In this document: positions 1 to 10,309 of the stretch, in pieces | Layout of the letters: every line of letters begins with the position of its first letter | How positions within the stretch are numbered: the first letter of the stretch is position 1 | From: Trichomonas vaginalis G3 | Taxonomy: Eukaryota; Parabasalia; Trichomonadida; Trichomonadidae | Length of the DNA: 64,000 bases | Reading direction: 5' to 3' | NCBI RefSeq assembly: GCF_026262505.1 | Contig: NC_067203.1 | Span: 7,006,001 to 7,070,000, forward strand | Position numbers and translations under genes: made by a program | Notes under the pieces: model-generated | Seen by the model: only the letters and a program-made list of their open reading frames with translations | What the model was told of the DNA's origin: nothing | Database searches by the model: none

Positions 1-1
1 A

Positions 2-1843
2 ATATCTCGAATTAATTTACCAAAAACAGTAAAAATTATTGGCGAATCAGCATTTGAACAGTGCGAACAACTACTATACATCAATATCTCCAATGTCAAA
101 CAAATAGGAACACAAGCATTCACTCAATGTCACTCATTACATTCGATTCATTTATCAGACGGAGTTTCAATTGGTGATTCATGTTTCTACGGCTGCGAGT
201 CACTTGAAACAGTCTATTTCGAAGGCAGTTTCATTGGAGGAACAGCAGCATTCATATCATGCCGTTCTTTAACAAACATAACAGTGAAAAAATCAAAAAT
301 CATTCCGAAACAATTTTGTTGTAACTGCAATTCCCTGAAAATTTTTGTTTTCCCAAGTGAATGCACAGAAATAGGAGACTTGGCTTTCTCTTACACTGCT
401 TTGAGAGAATTGAATTTGCCAGTGTCACTTTTATCTCTTGGTCACAAATCATTTGAATACAATTCACATTTTTTGGAGATTGTTTTTCCTAAATCACTAA
501 ATAAAATTGGACAAGGATGCTTCAGTCATTGCATCAAATTAGAAAAAGTTGTATTTGACGATAGCTGTCAAATTGACACTTTTGCGTCAGAAATTTTTGA
601 AAAATGCAAAAATTTGAAAGAAATAAATTTCCCTAAAACACTGAAAATCATAAATAATTCATGTTTTAGAGAGTGCAGACAAATCAAGAAAATTGAATTG
701 AATATTGAAATTATCAATCATTTGTCATTCGCGAATTGTTCTTCTCTTTCGGAAATATCTCTTGGAAATAAGTTGAAAAAACTAAGTCATTCAGCTTTCA
801 TCGGATTGTCTAATTTAAAAAAAATAACAATCAACAACAATCAGTACAAAGTTGAAAACAAAATTATTTTTGATACTAAAGAAAACACTATTTTCAGTGT
901 TCCTTGTAATTTCGACAAAACAATATTTATTGTTCCAAATAATATAAATAAAATTGGAAATTATTGTTTTTACAATAATCGCAATATCAATAAAATTGTT
1001 TTGCACAACGAAATCATTAGTTTTGGAAGTAATTGTTTCCAATTTTCTGGGATTTGTGAAATCGAAATTCCTCAGTCTGTTTCGGAAATTGGAAATTTCT
1101 GTTTTTCATTTACTAAATTCTCTAAAATCGTACTCCCTAACAAATATATTAAATACGGAGATGGCGTTTTCTCACATTCGAATTTAAGTTATTTAGTTAT
1201 TCCAGGAGAAATTGATGTTATCAGTTGTCACTTTTTATCAAATTCTGTCAATTTACAAAATGTCAAAATTTTAGAAGGTATCACACGGATAGAGAAATTT
1301 GCATTTTTCGGATGTACTAGTTTGCAAAGTGTTTCATTCCCAATGAGTTTGTCAGTCATTGGAATCGAATCATTCAGTAATTGCAACAAATTAACACAAG
1401 CAGTTTTTTACGGAAAAATTTCACTTTTCAACAGAAATGTCTTTTTTGGATGCAACTCTCTTTCTTTCTTAGTTTTTGCAGATGACATTGACAAGATATA
1501 TCCACAGTCATTCTCCTCTTCACTCGAGAAACTCTCTTATTGTGGTCATAAACCAATTGACAATGCAACATTTTATTTCCGCGGCCAGACAAAAATTTCA
1601 GTGACAAGAAACTACAGATCGAACAAAAATACTATTGGAAAGCATGAAATCGCTTTTGAGAGATGTCCAGTGAGTAAATCATTATTGATGTTAAGTCTGA
1701 AAGCTCAGATTTGTATTGTTATCTTATTGACATCAGCAACAATTTTCATCATTTACAAGTTATTTTCTAATGGACTTTCAGTTTTCTCTAAAAGAAAGAA
1801 CTATTCACAACTCGATGAACCTCACATCCAAGACTCTGCTTAA
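2..1843 (+). CDS. BspA-like leucine-rich-repeat surface protein, 5' end outside the window
   Basis: The frame is open from the window edge to a stop at 1841-1843, so the true start lies upstream. The protein is built of about 23-residue repeats of the Treponema/BspA type (pattern I-x-LP-x-S-L-x-x-I-G-x-x-C-F-x-x-C-x-x-L), covering almost the whole length. Near the end comes one hydrophobic segment (around nt 1698-1766, core CIVILLTSATIFIIYKL) and a tail of about 27 polar residues. This is the layout of trichomonad BspA-like proteins, which are known as surface proteins linked to adhesion and to binding of host or bacterial surfaces. The repeat domain would be outside the cell and the tail inside. 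No signal peptide can be judged because the start is missing. The frame is clean, unlike the neighbouring element genes. Confidence 0.9.
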   Translation: MSRINLPKTVKIIGESAFEQCEQLLYINISNVKQIGTQAFTQCHSLHSIHLSDGVSIGDSCFYGCESLETVYFEGSFIGGTAAFISCRSLTNITVKKSKIIPKQFCCNCNSLKIFVFPSECTEIGDLAFSYTALRELNLPVSLLSLGHKSFEYNSHFLEIVFPKSLNKIGQGCFSHCIKLEKVVFDDSCQIDTFASEIFEKCKNLKEINFPKTLKIINNSCFRECRQIKKIELNIEIINHLSFANCSSLSEISLGNKLKKLSHSAFIGLSNLKKITINNNQYKVENKIIFDTKENTIFSVPCNFDKTIFIVPNNINKIGNYCFYNNRNINKIVLHNEIISFGSNCFQFSGICEIEIPQSVSEIGNFCFSFTKFSKIVLPNKYIKYGDGVFSHSNLSYLVIPGEIDVISCHFLSNSVNLQNVKILEGITRIEKFAFFGCTSLQSVSFPMSLSVIGIESFSNCNKLTQAVFYGKISLFNRNVFFGCNSLSFLVFADDIDKIYPQSFSSSLEKLSYCGHKPIDNATFYFRGQTKISVTRNYRSNKNTIGKHEIAFERCPVSKSLLMLSLKAQICIVILLTSATIFIIYKLFSNGLSVFSKRKNYSQLDEPHIQDSA

Positions 1844-1892
1844 TAAAACAACTGTATGTATTATATAACTTTTTTTTAATGGCTTACATAAG

Positions 1893-2056
1893 CTAATACA
1901 CATTTTGTTTCTTTTTGCAGCATTTTGAAAAGCAAACTTAGTAATATTCTATAATTCTTTGTTACATCCTAAAAACTGATGTTATATAGGGGAATAATTC
2001 TTTGTAATGATATTATAACAATTGAAAATTGCTATATATTTGGAAATGATTGTCCT
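1893..2056 (+). pseudogene. Degraded fragment of the Pmp-like surface gene family
   Basis: This stretch aligns by eye with 5612-5747 of the intact-looking family member downstream. Shared words include ACACATTTTGTTTCTTTTTG and GGGGAATAATT, followed by an ACAATTGAAAA tract and TATATTTGGAAATGA. It has lost its reading frame and has a small insertion in the middle. With the two longer copies it shows that the family has duplicated in tandem here. The rest of 1844-2337 is AT-rich and I see nothing else in it. Confidence 0.65.
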
Positions 2057-2337
2057 GAGTTCTAGCTTTGAGAACGTATTGAAATTCGGTCATGTGGACA
2101 TCGCAAAAATATCAACAATGTCATTTAATGCTCAAATGCATAAAAAATTACTTTATTGATTTTTTCTCAAATAAAAGTAATAAAGTGTCACTTTTTGTAA
2201 TATTGTTGTAATTGTATACAATATGTCAAAATTTTTGAATTCGTCATTTTAATAAAAAATCTTAATTCATTGGCGTACCGTCATTCACTTTTTTTTGAAT
2301 AGTTTACATGAATTTTGATGTTATTTTTTATTATTAG

Positions 2338-3367
2338 ATATCAAATGTTCCATTTGATGTATGGCATTATTTTTATAATGAAAATCATTTGTCTCGTCCT
2401 ATCAAGTGCAGCAACTGCACAATTTCCATTTCTCAAAAAGAAAGTTTTGTCTTACTCAGCTTCTTTTACGACTTCAAAAATAGTGCAATCAAATATACAT
2501 CAAACGATATCAAAGTATTACATTCGAAATGCAACTTCAATAACAACACAAGTACATCGAATGGCGGCAGTGTCTATTTTAACTGCAAAAGCTCATTTGT
2601 TCAATACAAAATTTGCTCATTATCTTCACAAACAACTATAAGTGATTCATCTGGAGGTCATCACTCCTTTTCCAATTGTAGAGACTCAAACAATTTAAAT
2701 TTTATCTATGATTCTTCGATTTATCTTTGCGGTAATGACAAAACTCGAAAAACCGTTGTAGAATTTTATGGAAATACTTCCATTCGATCAACAAATTTCA
2801 GTAAATGTACAGCAGAATATCAATCTTCCTATTGTCTTTATCCATCAACAGAAGCATCTGTTTCATTTTGTACAATGGAAAACTCAACATGCAAACAATC
2901 CGAAGTATTAGGTCATTTTAATTATAAAATGCATTATCTTTCTTATTGTAACATTTTGAACAATGAAGTAGCAGGTAAAGATCAAGGAATAATAAGTTGT
3001 AATGGAATTATTACAATTGAAAACTGTTCTATATTTGGAAATAAAGGTCCATCAGAATTTAGAGTTTTTTACAAATGGGGATCACCATCAGCATCAATTA
3101 CAGTAAAAAATTGTAATGTTTCAGAGTTCCCCATCTATTCCAAATGATATTTCTACTGATAATATCAAAATTGAAGAAATTTATTTAAATCTAACTCTTT
3201 TTTCTGCTTCTCATTGCGATGAACGAATCTACATAGAGATTTATAATGAAACATTCGATCATGATTATATTAAATTAATTCGATTCTTGGCAGCCACTTT
3301 GTCTTCTTGTTTGTGGACTGATTGCTTGGCAACTGATGAAGATATTCCTCGGGTTTCACCTTCATAA
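2338..3367 (+). pseudogene. Pmp-like (Cys/Asn-rich repeat) surface-type protein, copy 1, frameshifted
   Basis: A member of a family with short beta-helix-like repeats: YDFKNSAIKY, then a CNFNNNTST motif, then GGSVYFNC, with regularly spaced cysteines and asparagines. This resembles the chlamydial Pmp-like proteins listed in trichomonad genomes, but assignment rests on pattern only. The open frame begins after a stop at 2335-2337 and has no ATG at its beginning. Near 3120 the copy has one T more than its paralogue at 5009-6031, so the frame ends at 3147 and the remaining C-terminal part (TPSIPN-like onwards) continues in the next frame to 3367. It is probably a dead copy, or the real start and first exon are missing. 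Confidence 0.65.
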
Positions 3368-3758
3368 AATCCCAAAATCGTGAATTTTAGACATTTCTGA
3401 GATTAAAAAAATCGATCGTGTTTTTGATTTAATTATCTGCTTCAAGTTAATTCTCTGAGTGAAAAGTTTTATTTAATCGACATCCTTAAGTATTAAGTTT
3501 AGATAGATCTTCCTGAATGAAGTTATTGCATGTATTGCCAAATTTAAAAAGTTCGATTATGTTTTAAATCTTCTTTATGTATGAAATTATGTTAATACTC
3601 TTTTTCATTTGCCAAAAAGAGTAATATTCGTTGAAAAAACAAGTGTCTGATCAATGAGAGTGGCAATAATATATCAAGAGTTACTATACTCAAAATTTCA
3701 ACCCATAATATTTATTTCACTTTTCAAAATACGAATCAATTGGAGATGTATACTTTGT
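3368..3758. other. Intergenic spacer without a recognisable gene
   Basis: AT-rich sequence between the 3' end of the Pmp-like copy and the 3' end of the convergent glycosyltransferase gene. I see no coding pattern, strong hairpin or repeat in it. Confidence 0.6.
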
Positions 3759-4901
3759 TTATTCGAATTGGAAAAATGTATCTTCCCGCTCGATGCTGAA
3801 AACTGCGTAGTTAAGACCTTCAATAACCGATTCGATGTTAACATTGGTATCAATAATTTTGCTGTTTTTGTTATTATTGTTTGATTTAACTATGATGACT
3901 TTTTTACCTGTGAAGACAGCAACACGCAAAATAAGGAAATTCTCAGTGTAAATATGGATTTCGACAAAATATGTTTCTGGTTGCATGAAAATGACATTAG
4001 ACAAATACGAATTGTGAACACTGACAAGTAACTTGATAGTGTTGAAATACTTGATAGAATCTAAAAATCGATGATGAACAATTCCAACTTCGAAACTGAA
4101 ATTGCGAAATCGATTTGAAATTTCGTTGAAAAGTTCTTCGAAATTAGAAATATGTTGTTTAGATCCTATTTTACTGTTCATGATCACATGTCGTGAAGGA
4201 GGAAATTTGTCAAGTGAAAAAATGTTGCAAAGTCGATCTCGATATGCCAAAAGTGTGGAATAATCTGGAAAATAACAAGGATTACCATAAACGGTAAAGA
4301 GATTGTGCGAATAAAAGTAAAGATCTTCACCATATATGATTTGGCTTCGATTAAAACCTAATATCTTCAAACTGTCAAAAATGAATTGATTGAAGTCACG
4401 AACTGCAATGAAACTATCTTCAATGATAGATTCAGGAAGAGCAAAAAATAATGGGAATGTTTCTGTAAACCAATGGTCATAATGATTTGATATTTCATGA
4501 CCAATTAAAATAACTTTATCGTAAATGTTGTATTTGATGTCGAGGACAGAATGGTTCTTATTGTTATAATTGATGAAACTTGGTCCGCAGTGATCATCGA
4601 GGATATATATTGTGTTGTTGATGTAAAAAGAAAGGTCTGTTCTGCAAATGACATCTTTGTATTGCAGAATTAGTACGGATTGATCTAAGTTGCCGTAATT
4701 AGTATTTACTTTGGCATCCGGCATGAAAATAGGGTAGTAAGATTGGATTGGAGATACACGACATCGAAATCGATATAAACTGTAGTAACATGGATTTATA
4801 GTTGCAACAACTAATTTAGGATTTAATAATCTTGTAAAATTTGTGAATTTTGTTTTGATAACAGTTGGATTTGAAGAAATACGTAAAAATGAGACAATCA
4901 T
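3759..4901 (-). CDS. Glycosyltransferase of the family-61 / DUF563 type
   Basis: A protein of about 380 residues with two hallmarks of GT61-type enzymes (EOGT, plant xylosyltransferases): HYDHWFTETFPLFF in the middle and, near the end, VHNSYLSNVIFMQPET followed by FVEI. Such enzymes work in the endoplasmic reticulum or Golgi and add sugar to proteins or glycans; the donor sugar cannot be told. The first in-frame ATG is at 4899-4901. The frame stays open upstream to 5028 and codes for a hydrophobic run (KTILLLLGSSAPLMIVSFL) that looks like a signal anchor cut by this ATG choice, so the natural start may be lost or be a non-ATG upstream. The gene lies opposite to, and starts next to, the second Pmp-like copy. 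Its codons look like those of the neighbours. Confidence 0.7.
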   Translation of the reverse strand: MIVSFLRISSNPTVIKTKFTNFTRLLNPKLVVATINPCYYSLYRFRCRVSPIQSYYPIFMPDAKVNTNYGNLDQSVLILQYKDVICRTDLSFYINNTIYILDDHCGPSFINYNNKNHSVLDIKYNIYDKVILIGHEISNHYDHWFTETFPLFFALPESIIEDSFIAVRDFNQFIFDSLKILGFNRSQIIYGEDLYFYSHNLFTVYGNPCYFPDYSTLLAYRDRLCNIFSLDKFPPSRHVIMNSKIGSKQHISNFEELFNEISNRFRNFSFEVGIVHHRFLDSIKYFNTIKLLVSVHNSYLSNVIFMQPETYFVEIHIYTENFLILRVAVFTGKKVIIVKSNNNNKNSKIIDTNVNIESVIEGLNYAVFSIEREDTFFQFE

Positions 4902-5008
4902 TAATGGTGCTGATGATCCTAATAGCAATAAGATTGTTTTTATCGAGAAATATTTTATCTTTGTGATAAAATAATGATGAGGATTTTCAATTTTGACAGA
5001 AAAACTGA

Positions 5009-6031
5009 CCCTTTTTTGAATGGTTTACAAAAATCTTTGATGCGTGGAATTATTTTTACACTGAGAACAATCAACCAAGTCCTATCAAATGCACAAATTG
5101 CACAATATCTGCCTCGCAACAAGATTATTTTGTCTTTCTCAGCTTGTTTTATGACTTCAAAAGCGGTGCAATCAAATATTCCTCTGACAATATCAAAGTA
5201 TTACATTCGGAATGCAACTTTAATAACAACACAAGTACATCGCAAGGTAGCAGTGTTTATTTTAAGTGCAGCAGTTCTTTTGTCCAATACAAAATTTGTT
5301 CATTATCTTCACAAACAACTACAAGTGATTTCTATGGAGGTCATCACTCATATTCCAATTGCATAAACTCAAACAAATTAAACTTAATTTATCATTCATC
5401 AATTTGTCTTTGTGGAAATGAAATATCTAAGAGAACAATATCTGCAAACAATGGAAATCTTTCTATTCGATCAACAAATATTAGTAAATGTATAGCATCG
5501 CATTGTTCAGGATACGCACTTTATCCATCATCAGAAGCATCAGTTTCATTTTGTACAATTGAAAATACAACAGCCAAACCTAGTTATGATGTATTAGGAA
5601 ATTATCTTAATACACATTTTGTTTCTTTTTGCAACATTTTGAAAAACAAACAGAGTGATAAATCTAGGGGAATAATTTTTTGTAATGGAGATAAAATAAC
5701 AATTGAAAACTGTTCTATATTTGGAAATGACTGTCCAGAAGGATCTAATCTTTTTAACAAAGTTGCATCATCATTTACACTTAAAAATTGTTATGTTCAG
5801 AGTACTCCATCTATTCCAAATGGAATTACTACTGAAAATATCAAAACAGAAGAAAAATATTTAAATTTATCTCATTTATCAACATCTAAATGCGAAGCTC
5901 TAATTCCTATAATTAATAATGATGAAAATAAAATAATAAACATAGAAGATGACACATTTGATCCAGAATATATTAAATTTATTCGATCTTTAGTTGTTCC
6001 TTTATCTTCTGCTAATGAAGATTCGTCTTAG
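5009..6031 (+). CDS. Pmp-like (Cys/Asn-rich repeat) surface-type protein, copy 2
   Basis: An open frame of 340 codons, uninterrupted from a stop at 5006-5008 to the stop at 6029-6031. It contains no in-frame ATG at all, so it is either 5'-truncated or starts in a lost upstream exon. The beginning (WNYFYTEN, then IKCTNCTISAS) is conserved in copy 1, so the part just after the missing start is under family constraint. Repeats carry SGAIKY, CNFNNNTST, GGHHSYSNC and CSGYALYPSSEASVSFC. The C-terminus is polar, without a membrane anchor. A typical trichomonad polyadenylation-like tract (AATAAA around 6040) follows, and 29 bases after the stop the A-run of the outer element begins. I looked for trichomonad intron signals upstream and found none that convinced me. 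Confidence 0.6.
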   Translation, partial: PFFEWFTKIFDAWNYFYTENNQPSPIKCTNCTISASQQDYFVFLSLFYDFKSGAIKYSSDNIKVLHSECNFNNNTSTSQGSSVYFKCSSSFVQYKICSLSSQTTTSDFYGGHHSYSNCINSNKLNLIYHSSICLCGNEISKRTISANNGNLSIRSTNISKCIASHCSGYALYPSSEASVSFCTIENTTAKPSYDVLGNYLNTHFVSFCNILKNKQSDKSRGIIFCNGDKITIENCSIFGNDCPEGSNLFNKVASSFTLKNCYVQSTPSIPNGITTENIKTEEKYLNLSHLSTSKCEALIPIINNDENKIINIEDDTFDPEYIKFIRSLVVPLSSANEDSS

Positions 6032-6059
6032 TTTATTTTAATAAAATAATAAAGTTTGT

Positions 6060-6850
6060 AAAAAAAAAAAAAGGTAGTGGGGCTTCCAGGCACTTCGTGC
6101 CCTCTAGCCCCGAAGATGTTTAGTATAAATGAAGTTTTTATTCGGAAAATTGTTAGTCTTCTGGTGTGAATTCGGAGGACTCTTCTTCTTCCTCCATTGC
6201 TTCTGGGAAGAAGCCTTCTTCTGGGTCGAAAACATTATATAATGTGTCGCTTTTCACAAATTATATATGTTTTCATGCTTTGTCACTTTTCTGTCACTTT
6301 TCAGGAAAAAACATTTTTATTATTATATAAAATGAATTTTACAAAACCACCGTTACCGTTCTTTGGAAATAAGAGTAGATGTAAAGATATTATATTGAGA
6401 GAACTTAAGAAACTACCGAATGGTCTAACATTTGTAGATTTGTTCGGTGGAAGTTTCTATATATCCCATTTGTGCCATACAATATTCCCAGACTCAAAGA
6501 TTATATGCAATGACTTCGACAACTATATGGACCGTCTCAAACATATTCCAGACACAAACAAAATATTGAGTGAGTTAAAAGAAAAGATACCTATAGGTAA
6601 GATGGAACGTATACCATTAGATAAGAAAAATATTGTGAGAGAGGTTTTGAAAAAGCAGAATATATAGACTGGGATAGTATATCTGCTAGACTATTATATA
6701 GTGGTTCTATAAGAGTTCATGACATTGAAACACTTATGTCAAAAGTTTTATATCTTAACTATACAAATGTTTTCAAAGAGGACATAGAAAAATATATTGA
6801 GGGTATAGAGTTTGTGAGATGTTATTGGACAGAGTTGTATGAAAAATATA
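6060..6850 (+). repeat. Left terminal inverted repeat of the outer element
   Basis: Matches the right end (50985-52589, inverted) from the terminal GGTAGTGGGG through the first two thirds of the methyltransferase gene. The terminal block contains a hairpin, GGCACTTCGTGCC. The two ends are not collinear. The left one is shorter, lacks the 25-bp satellite and palindromic units, and has a stretch at about 6143-6250 that is absent at the right. Confidence 0.8.
6153..6250 (-). pseudogene. C-terminal fragment of an acidic protein inside the left terminal repeat
   Basis: Read on the minus strand the stretch codes for an acidic tail (EAMEEEEESSEF, then a stop at 6153-6155) preceded by NVFDPEEGFFP. 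It has no counterpart in the right terminal repeat, where a different sequence stands. Acidic tails of this style occur on other proteins in these elements (for example at 20381-20800). It looks like a remnant of a gene end brought in by recombination. No function can be assigned. Confidence 0.4.
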
Positions 6851-7089
6851 AAGACAAGGAAAATGTTTTCTTTATAGTGGACCCGCCGTTCTATAACACA
6901 TGGGATTTTCAATACCAAGTAGACTGGACTTTGAGAGACTCTTTAGAAACTTTAGACGTTATACATAACCATCCATGCTTTTACTTTACATCCGATAAAA
7001 GTGGTTTGGAAACCGTTATGAGATGGTTAGAGGACATACATGACTATGAGTTTAGATATGACAAGATAGAATATGAGAGAGGTCTATAA
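6332..7089 (+). pseudogene. D12-class (Dam-like) DNA adenine-N6 methyltransferase, left copy
   Basis: Family signs are visible: the N-terminal LPFFGNKSRCKDIIL region, the S-adenosylmethionine motif TFVDLFGGSF, the NDFDNY segment and the catalytic-type motif FIVDPPFYNT (DPPY class). Length is about 250 residues, a little below the usual Dam size. Enzymes of this family transfer a methyl group to adenine N6 in DNA, classically at GATC. The gene lies inside the terminal repeat, so the element had two copies. This one covers the whole family length and has about one break. A possible target is the GATC at the centre of the outer element's palindromic units (inference). Confidence 0.8.
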
Positions 7090-7132
7090 ACCGGAGAAAG
7101 TGTCATAACAAAGAAATTTTATTAGTAAGTAA

Positions 7133-7264
7133 ATGTGGTTTGAAATAGGACTACTTGTTTTAGGTTTTTTCCATTGTGTCATTTATTTATTTGACGTGGC
7201 AGAAAAGTACAGAGAATATGAAGATGAACCAATGCCTGCAAATGTTCAGTATATGTACTCGTAA
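7133..7264 (+). CDS. Small membrane protein of the outer element
   Basis: Forty-three codons from ATG to TAA. A hydrophobic segment (GLLVLGFFHCVIYLF) is followed by a charged tail (EKYREYEDEPMP). It lies 44 bases after the methyltransferase and 23 bases before the next gene, all on the same strand, which suggests a run of small virion genes. Function is not recognised. Confidence 0.45.
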   Translation: MWFEIGLLVLGFFHCVIYLFDVAEKYREYEDEPMPANVQYMYS

Positions 7265-7287
7265 GAGATATTTTTATCTAATATTAA

Positions 7288-7650
7288 ATGGACGCACAGA
7301 ACTTAGCGAATGCACAGCAACCTGGACAACCAAACCCAGAGAATATTCCAAATGAAGTTAGAATACAAACTGCAATGGCAAACTATGGTCAAGTGCCAAC
7401 AGATGTACAAATGCAAACTGCCATGTCAAATGACGCTGCGTTAGGTTTGCCACCATGGTATGCAAATATGAGATGGAAAGATTTATATACAAACCCTGAA
7501 GTGGGATATAAACAACTTTATGCAGATGACGCGAACACAGGAGTTGACCCAGAATATGTTTTCTACCAGAGGAGAAACAGAATGTATGAGCTCCAGTTAA
7601 AGAATGCTATGGAACTCAACAGGAAACGTAAGAGACTAGGCGGACATTAG
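7288..7650 (+). CDS. Small hypothetical protein, outer element
   Basis: A 120-codon open frame with a clear ATG. The first part is Gln/Asn/Pro-rich with a twofold repeat (IQTAMANYGQVPTDV and MQTAMSNDAAL). The middle has WYANMRWKDLY, and the end is basic (ELNRKRKRLGGH). The position between small virion-type genes and the basic tail suggest a minor virion or DNA-binding part, but no family is recognised. The frame looks whole. Confidence 0.55.
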   Translation: MDAQNLANAQQPGQPNPENIPNEVRIQTAMANYGQVPTDVQMQTAMSNDAALGLPPWYANMRWKDLYTNPEVGYKQLYADDANTGVDPEYVFYQRRNRMYELQLKNAMELNRKRKRLGGH

Positions 7651-7668
7651 ATTTTTACATATAGTAAA

Positions 7669-7910
7669 ATGGGTTTCTTCAGTAAGATAGGAAACTTCTT
7701 TCGAAATGTTGGAAGAGGTATATGGAATGGAATAAAAACCGTAGGAAGAGGAATTTGGAACGGAGTCAAAATATTGGTAAAAGAGTAGGTCAGTTCGTTG
7801 GTATTATACCTAAAGACCCTGAACCAGAAGAACAAGTTCCTGTTATACAACAGCCTGAACCTGCACCACAGTCTAGTTGGCAACCAAATCCAACACCTCA
7901 ACCGTATTAA
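7669..7910 (+). pseudogene. Amphipathic Gly-rich minor capsid-type peptide with proline-rich tail
   Basis: The start codes for an amphipathic, glycine-rich stretch with repeats of the type VGRGIWNGIK, followed by a proline/glutamine-rich end (QQPEPAPQSS). Short amphipathic proteins of this kind are known in adenovirus-like virions (protein VI type) and in Polintons, where they help to break membranes. The call rests on composition and context. It is broken, with about one break. Confidence 0.4.
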
Positions 7911-7914
7911 AAAA

Positions 7915-8762
7915 TTATATTTTTACCGTTCGATAGTAGTTGTATATGAAACTAAGTTCTAAGTAAAACGCATGGTATAATGGAATTATTCTTTTTCTTC
8001 CATCTGTAGTAAACCATACTTGAAAGTCTGAAATACTTCCACTTGGTGGTTCGTATAACTTTGTAGGTTTTTCGTAAAAATCATTCATCAGACATAAGAA
8101 AGAGTTTGCGCACCAGAAAATGAAGCATGAACAATAATAGCATCTTGGTCGAAAACATTTTCATATGTTCCATTAGGGTTTTCGACTTCATAAAAGTCTG
8201 GGTGTACTGGATATGCTGCAGGCTGATTTAACATCCTCATAAATCTATACCATGCCAAGTTGTTATATTTTGTAGAAATTATAAACGTTTTCTCCAAGGT
8301 CTTCTATTCTATTGATTTTAACAGTTGCATTTTTCCTGTCATAAATAATATCGAGATGGTATTCTCCTTCGTCAATGTTATACTGTTTTGCATATTCGAT
8401 ATAGATATTGTTTATTTTTTCTTGAAAAGCTTGAAGAGTTGTTTCTAAGTTTACAAGCAAACTAACTTGTAAAAGTTTTCCCTGTTCAAATTTTCTCATA
8501 CATACGTTTTTCTTTGTTATAGTATCGAACTTCAAAACCGACCGTAAATGGGAAACCATGTATGGCTTCTGAAATGAACTTCATTCTACGAAAGCCAATA
8601 GCTTTTGTGACAGATGGTCTTTAACCATCTTAATGGGTAGTCAAAACGATAGCCTTCATGCTTTACGCGTCTCTGTCTCAAACTTTTGACCGACATTAGT
8701 AAAAAGTTCATCTAATGGTTTAGTTGTAGCAACTCTTGAATTTTCTTTTCTATTGGAAGCAT
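7915..8762 (-). pseudogene. Minor capsid-type protein (RFDYP family), outer element, first copy
   Basis: Related to the gene at 12893-13740 (shared features RFDYPLRWL, NVFDQDAIIVHASFS-like and a QVWFTTDG end) and, more loosely, to the 30990-31847 and 46508-47389 proteins of the inner element, which have an FPTDWI- or YPRHWV-type segment near the start. Length is about 280 residues. The family sits among virion genes and probably forms a minor capsid or fibre-base part (inference). Several breaks, about four. Confidence 0.5.
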
Positions 8763-8780
8763 ATTTTATCTAGAATAAAA

Positions 8781-10309
8781 ATGTCGAAAGATATTGCTTC
8801 CATAGAGAAATACAACACAACCGACAACTCATTATGCAAGCTCTAAATAAGAACACAACAAACTTTTCAAACTATTCTAAGATATCTGAGTCATTGAAAG
8901 AAGGAAACTTAAAACTGACATTAAAACCCTTTAAACAGATGAGTTTCTATTTCAAGACAAGAAGAACAATACTGTCTGTATAAATCCAACAAAAGGAACT
9001 TTAAACGAGAAACCTATAAATGAACTTCTTTTGAAAGCAGATGTTGACAACAAAGCTGACAAAGAATAGTGTAGACGATGCAATAGCAAAAGAAGAAGAA
9101 GAGCTAACAATGCTTATGCAACAAAAGAAATACTCATCCTGAACTAGCAGACAAACATATGTTGACAATAAAATGTCAAGTGAAGTGACAAGAGCTGAAA
9201 ACGAATATTCTAAAAAGACTCATACACTTCTATATCTGAAATAACAGACTTACAAGAAACTTAAACAGTAAAAGTGCGTTGGACATACACATACCATTGC
9301 AAATATTACAAACTTACAAGAAACCTTAAACAGTAAAAGTGACGTTGGACATACACATTCTATATCTGAAATAACAGACTTAAACGTTAGCCTTGAAAAG
9401 AAAGCGGATAAGGGACTTATGCTAGTGAATTAATGAAGAAGCAGATAAGGAATATGTGGATGAAAAAGATAATGAAATTATAGAAAGGGCTGAATGGTAT
9501 CATGCATGGACATCGAAGATTTTAAAAACTAAAGCTGATACAGGATGGGTTTCAGGATGTTTAGACCTTAAAGCAGATAAAACTTATGTTAACGATGAGT
9601 TAGAGAAGAAAGCAGATAAGAACATACACATACAAGTTTTACAACTGTTGCTATAGAAAGTATTGAAGGAACGGTTGACGTAACTGGTGGGGATGTATTA
9701 TATTGTAAACCTCCTAACTTTCCACAAGGTTTAACATCGGATGACGACATAACGACGATGAGAAACATTAGATGTAAAGATGCTTATGTCATGAAGGATG
9801 AATATAATATTAAATTCACTGCTCAAGATTTATATGACAAGAAAGCAGACAAAAAAGAGCTTCAAACATTAAAGACAGAAATACTTCAAACATTATATCC
9901 TATAGGCTCTATTTATACGTCAATGAACTCTACCAGACCAGAAGTAGTACTTGGTTTTGGAACTTGACTCAAATAGTCGACAGGTTTTGTATTGTGCAAA
10001 CTCTTCAAAAAACAGGTGGAAGTAAAACGATTTCAGGTGAAAATTTACCTGCACACAGTCACTACATAGATTTAAGTACATCTCAAGCAGGTTGCATAAG
10101 CATAGATTATTGGGATTGGTCAGCAATGATAAAAGGTAAAGGATAGATGTTAAAGACAACGTTAAGTTTGCTAATAATTGTTTCTGGAGTAACACTGAGG
10201 GAGGAGGAAACCATACACATCGCGTTTCAGGATATACGCAAACACGGGACAAAGTAAAGAATACATGCCACCTTACATGACAGTTTACGCATGGTATAGA
10301 AATGCTTAG
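8781..10309 (+). pseudogene. Fibre / tail-collar-like protein, outer element
   Basis: Homologous to the C-terminal half of the inner fibre gene at 40578-43546. Shared parts are repeated KADK motifs that mark short trimeric segments, YDKKADK, LYPIGSIYTSMNST, TGGSK, the His-rich collar PAHSH and the end PPYMTVYAWYRN. In phages and Polintons such proteins are trimeric spikes that bind the cell surface. Strongly eroded, with about ten breaks. Its end overlaps the end of the minus-strand integrase by four bases. Confidence 0.6.

Noticed and set aside
2281-2400. Possible intron at the 5' end of the Pmp-like copy
   Set aside because: I looked for a GTATGT-type donor and an ACTAAC-type branch/acceptor as known in trichomonads and found no pair at a plausible distance.
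6060-6072. A-run at 6060 as the poly(A) tail of a retroposed transcript of the Pmp-like gene
   Set aside because: The same A-run stands before GGTAGTG at two other, unrelated places (52589 inverted and 60144), so it belongs to the element end.
6332-7264. A restriction-modification pair around the D12 methyltransferase
   Set aside because: No endonuclease-type gene stands beside it; the neighbours are small virion-type genes. The GIY-YIG gene is 8 kb away and bordered by other units.
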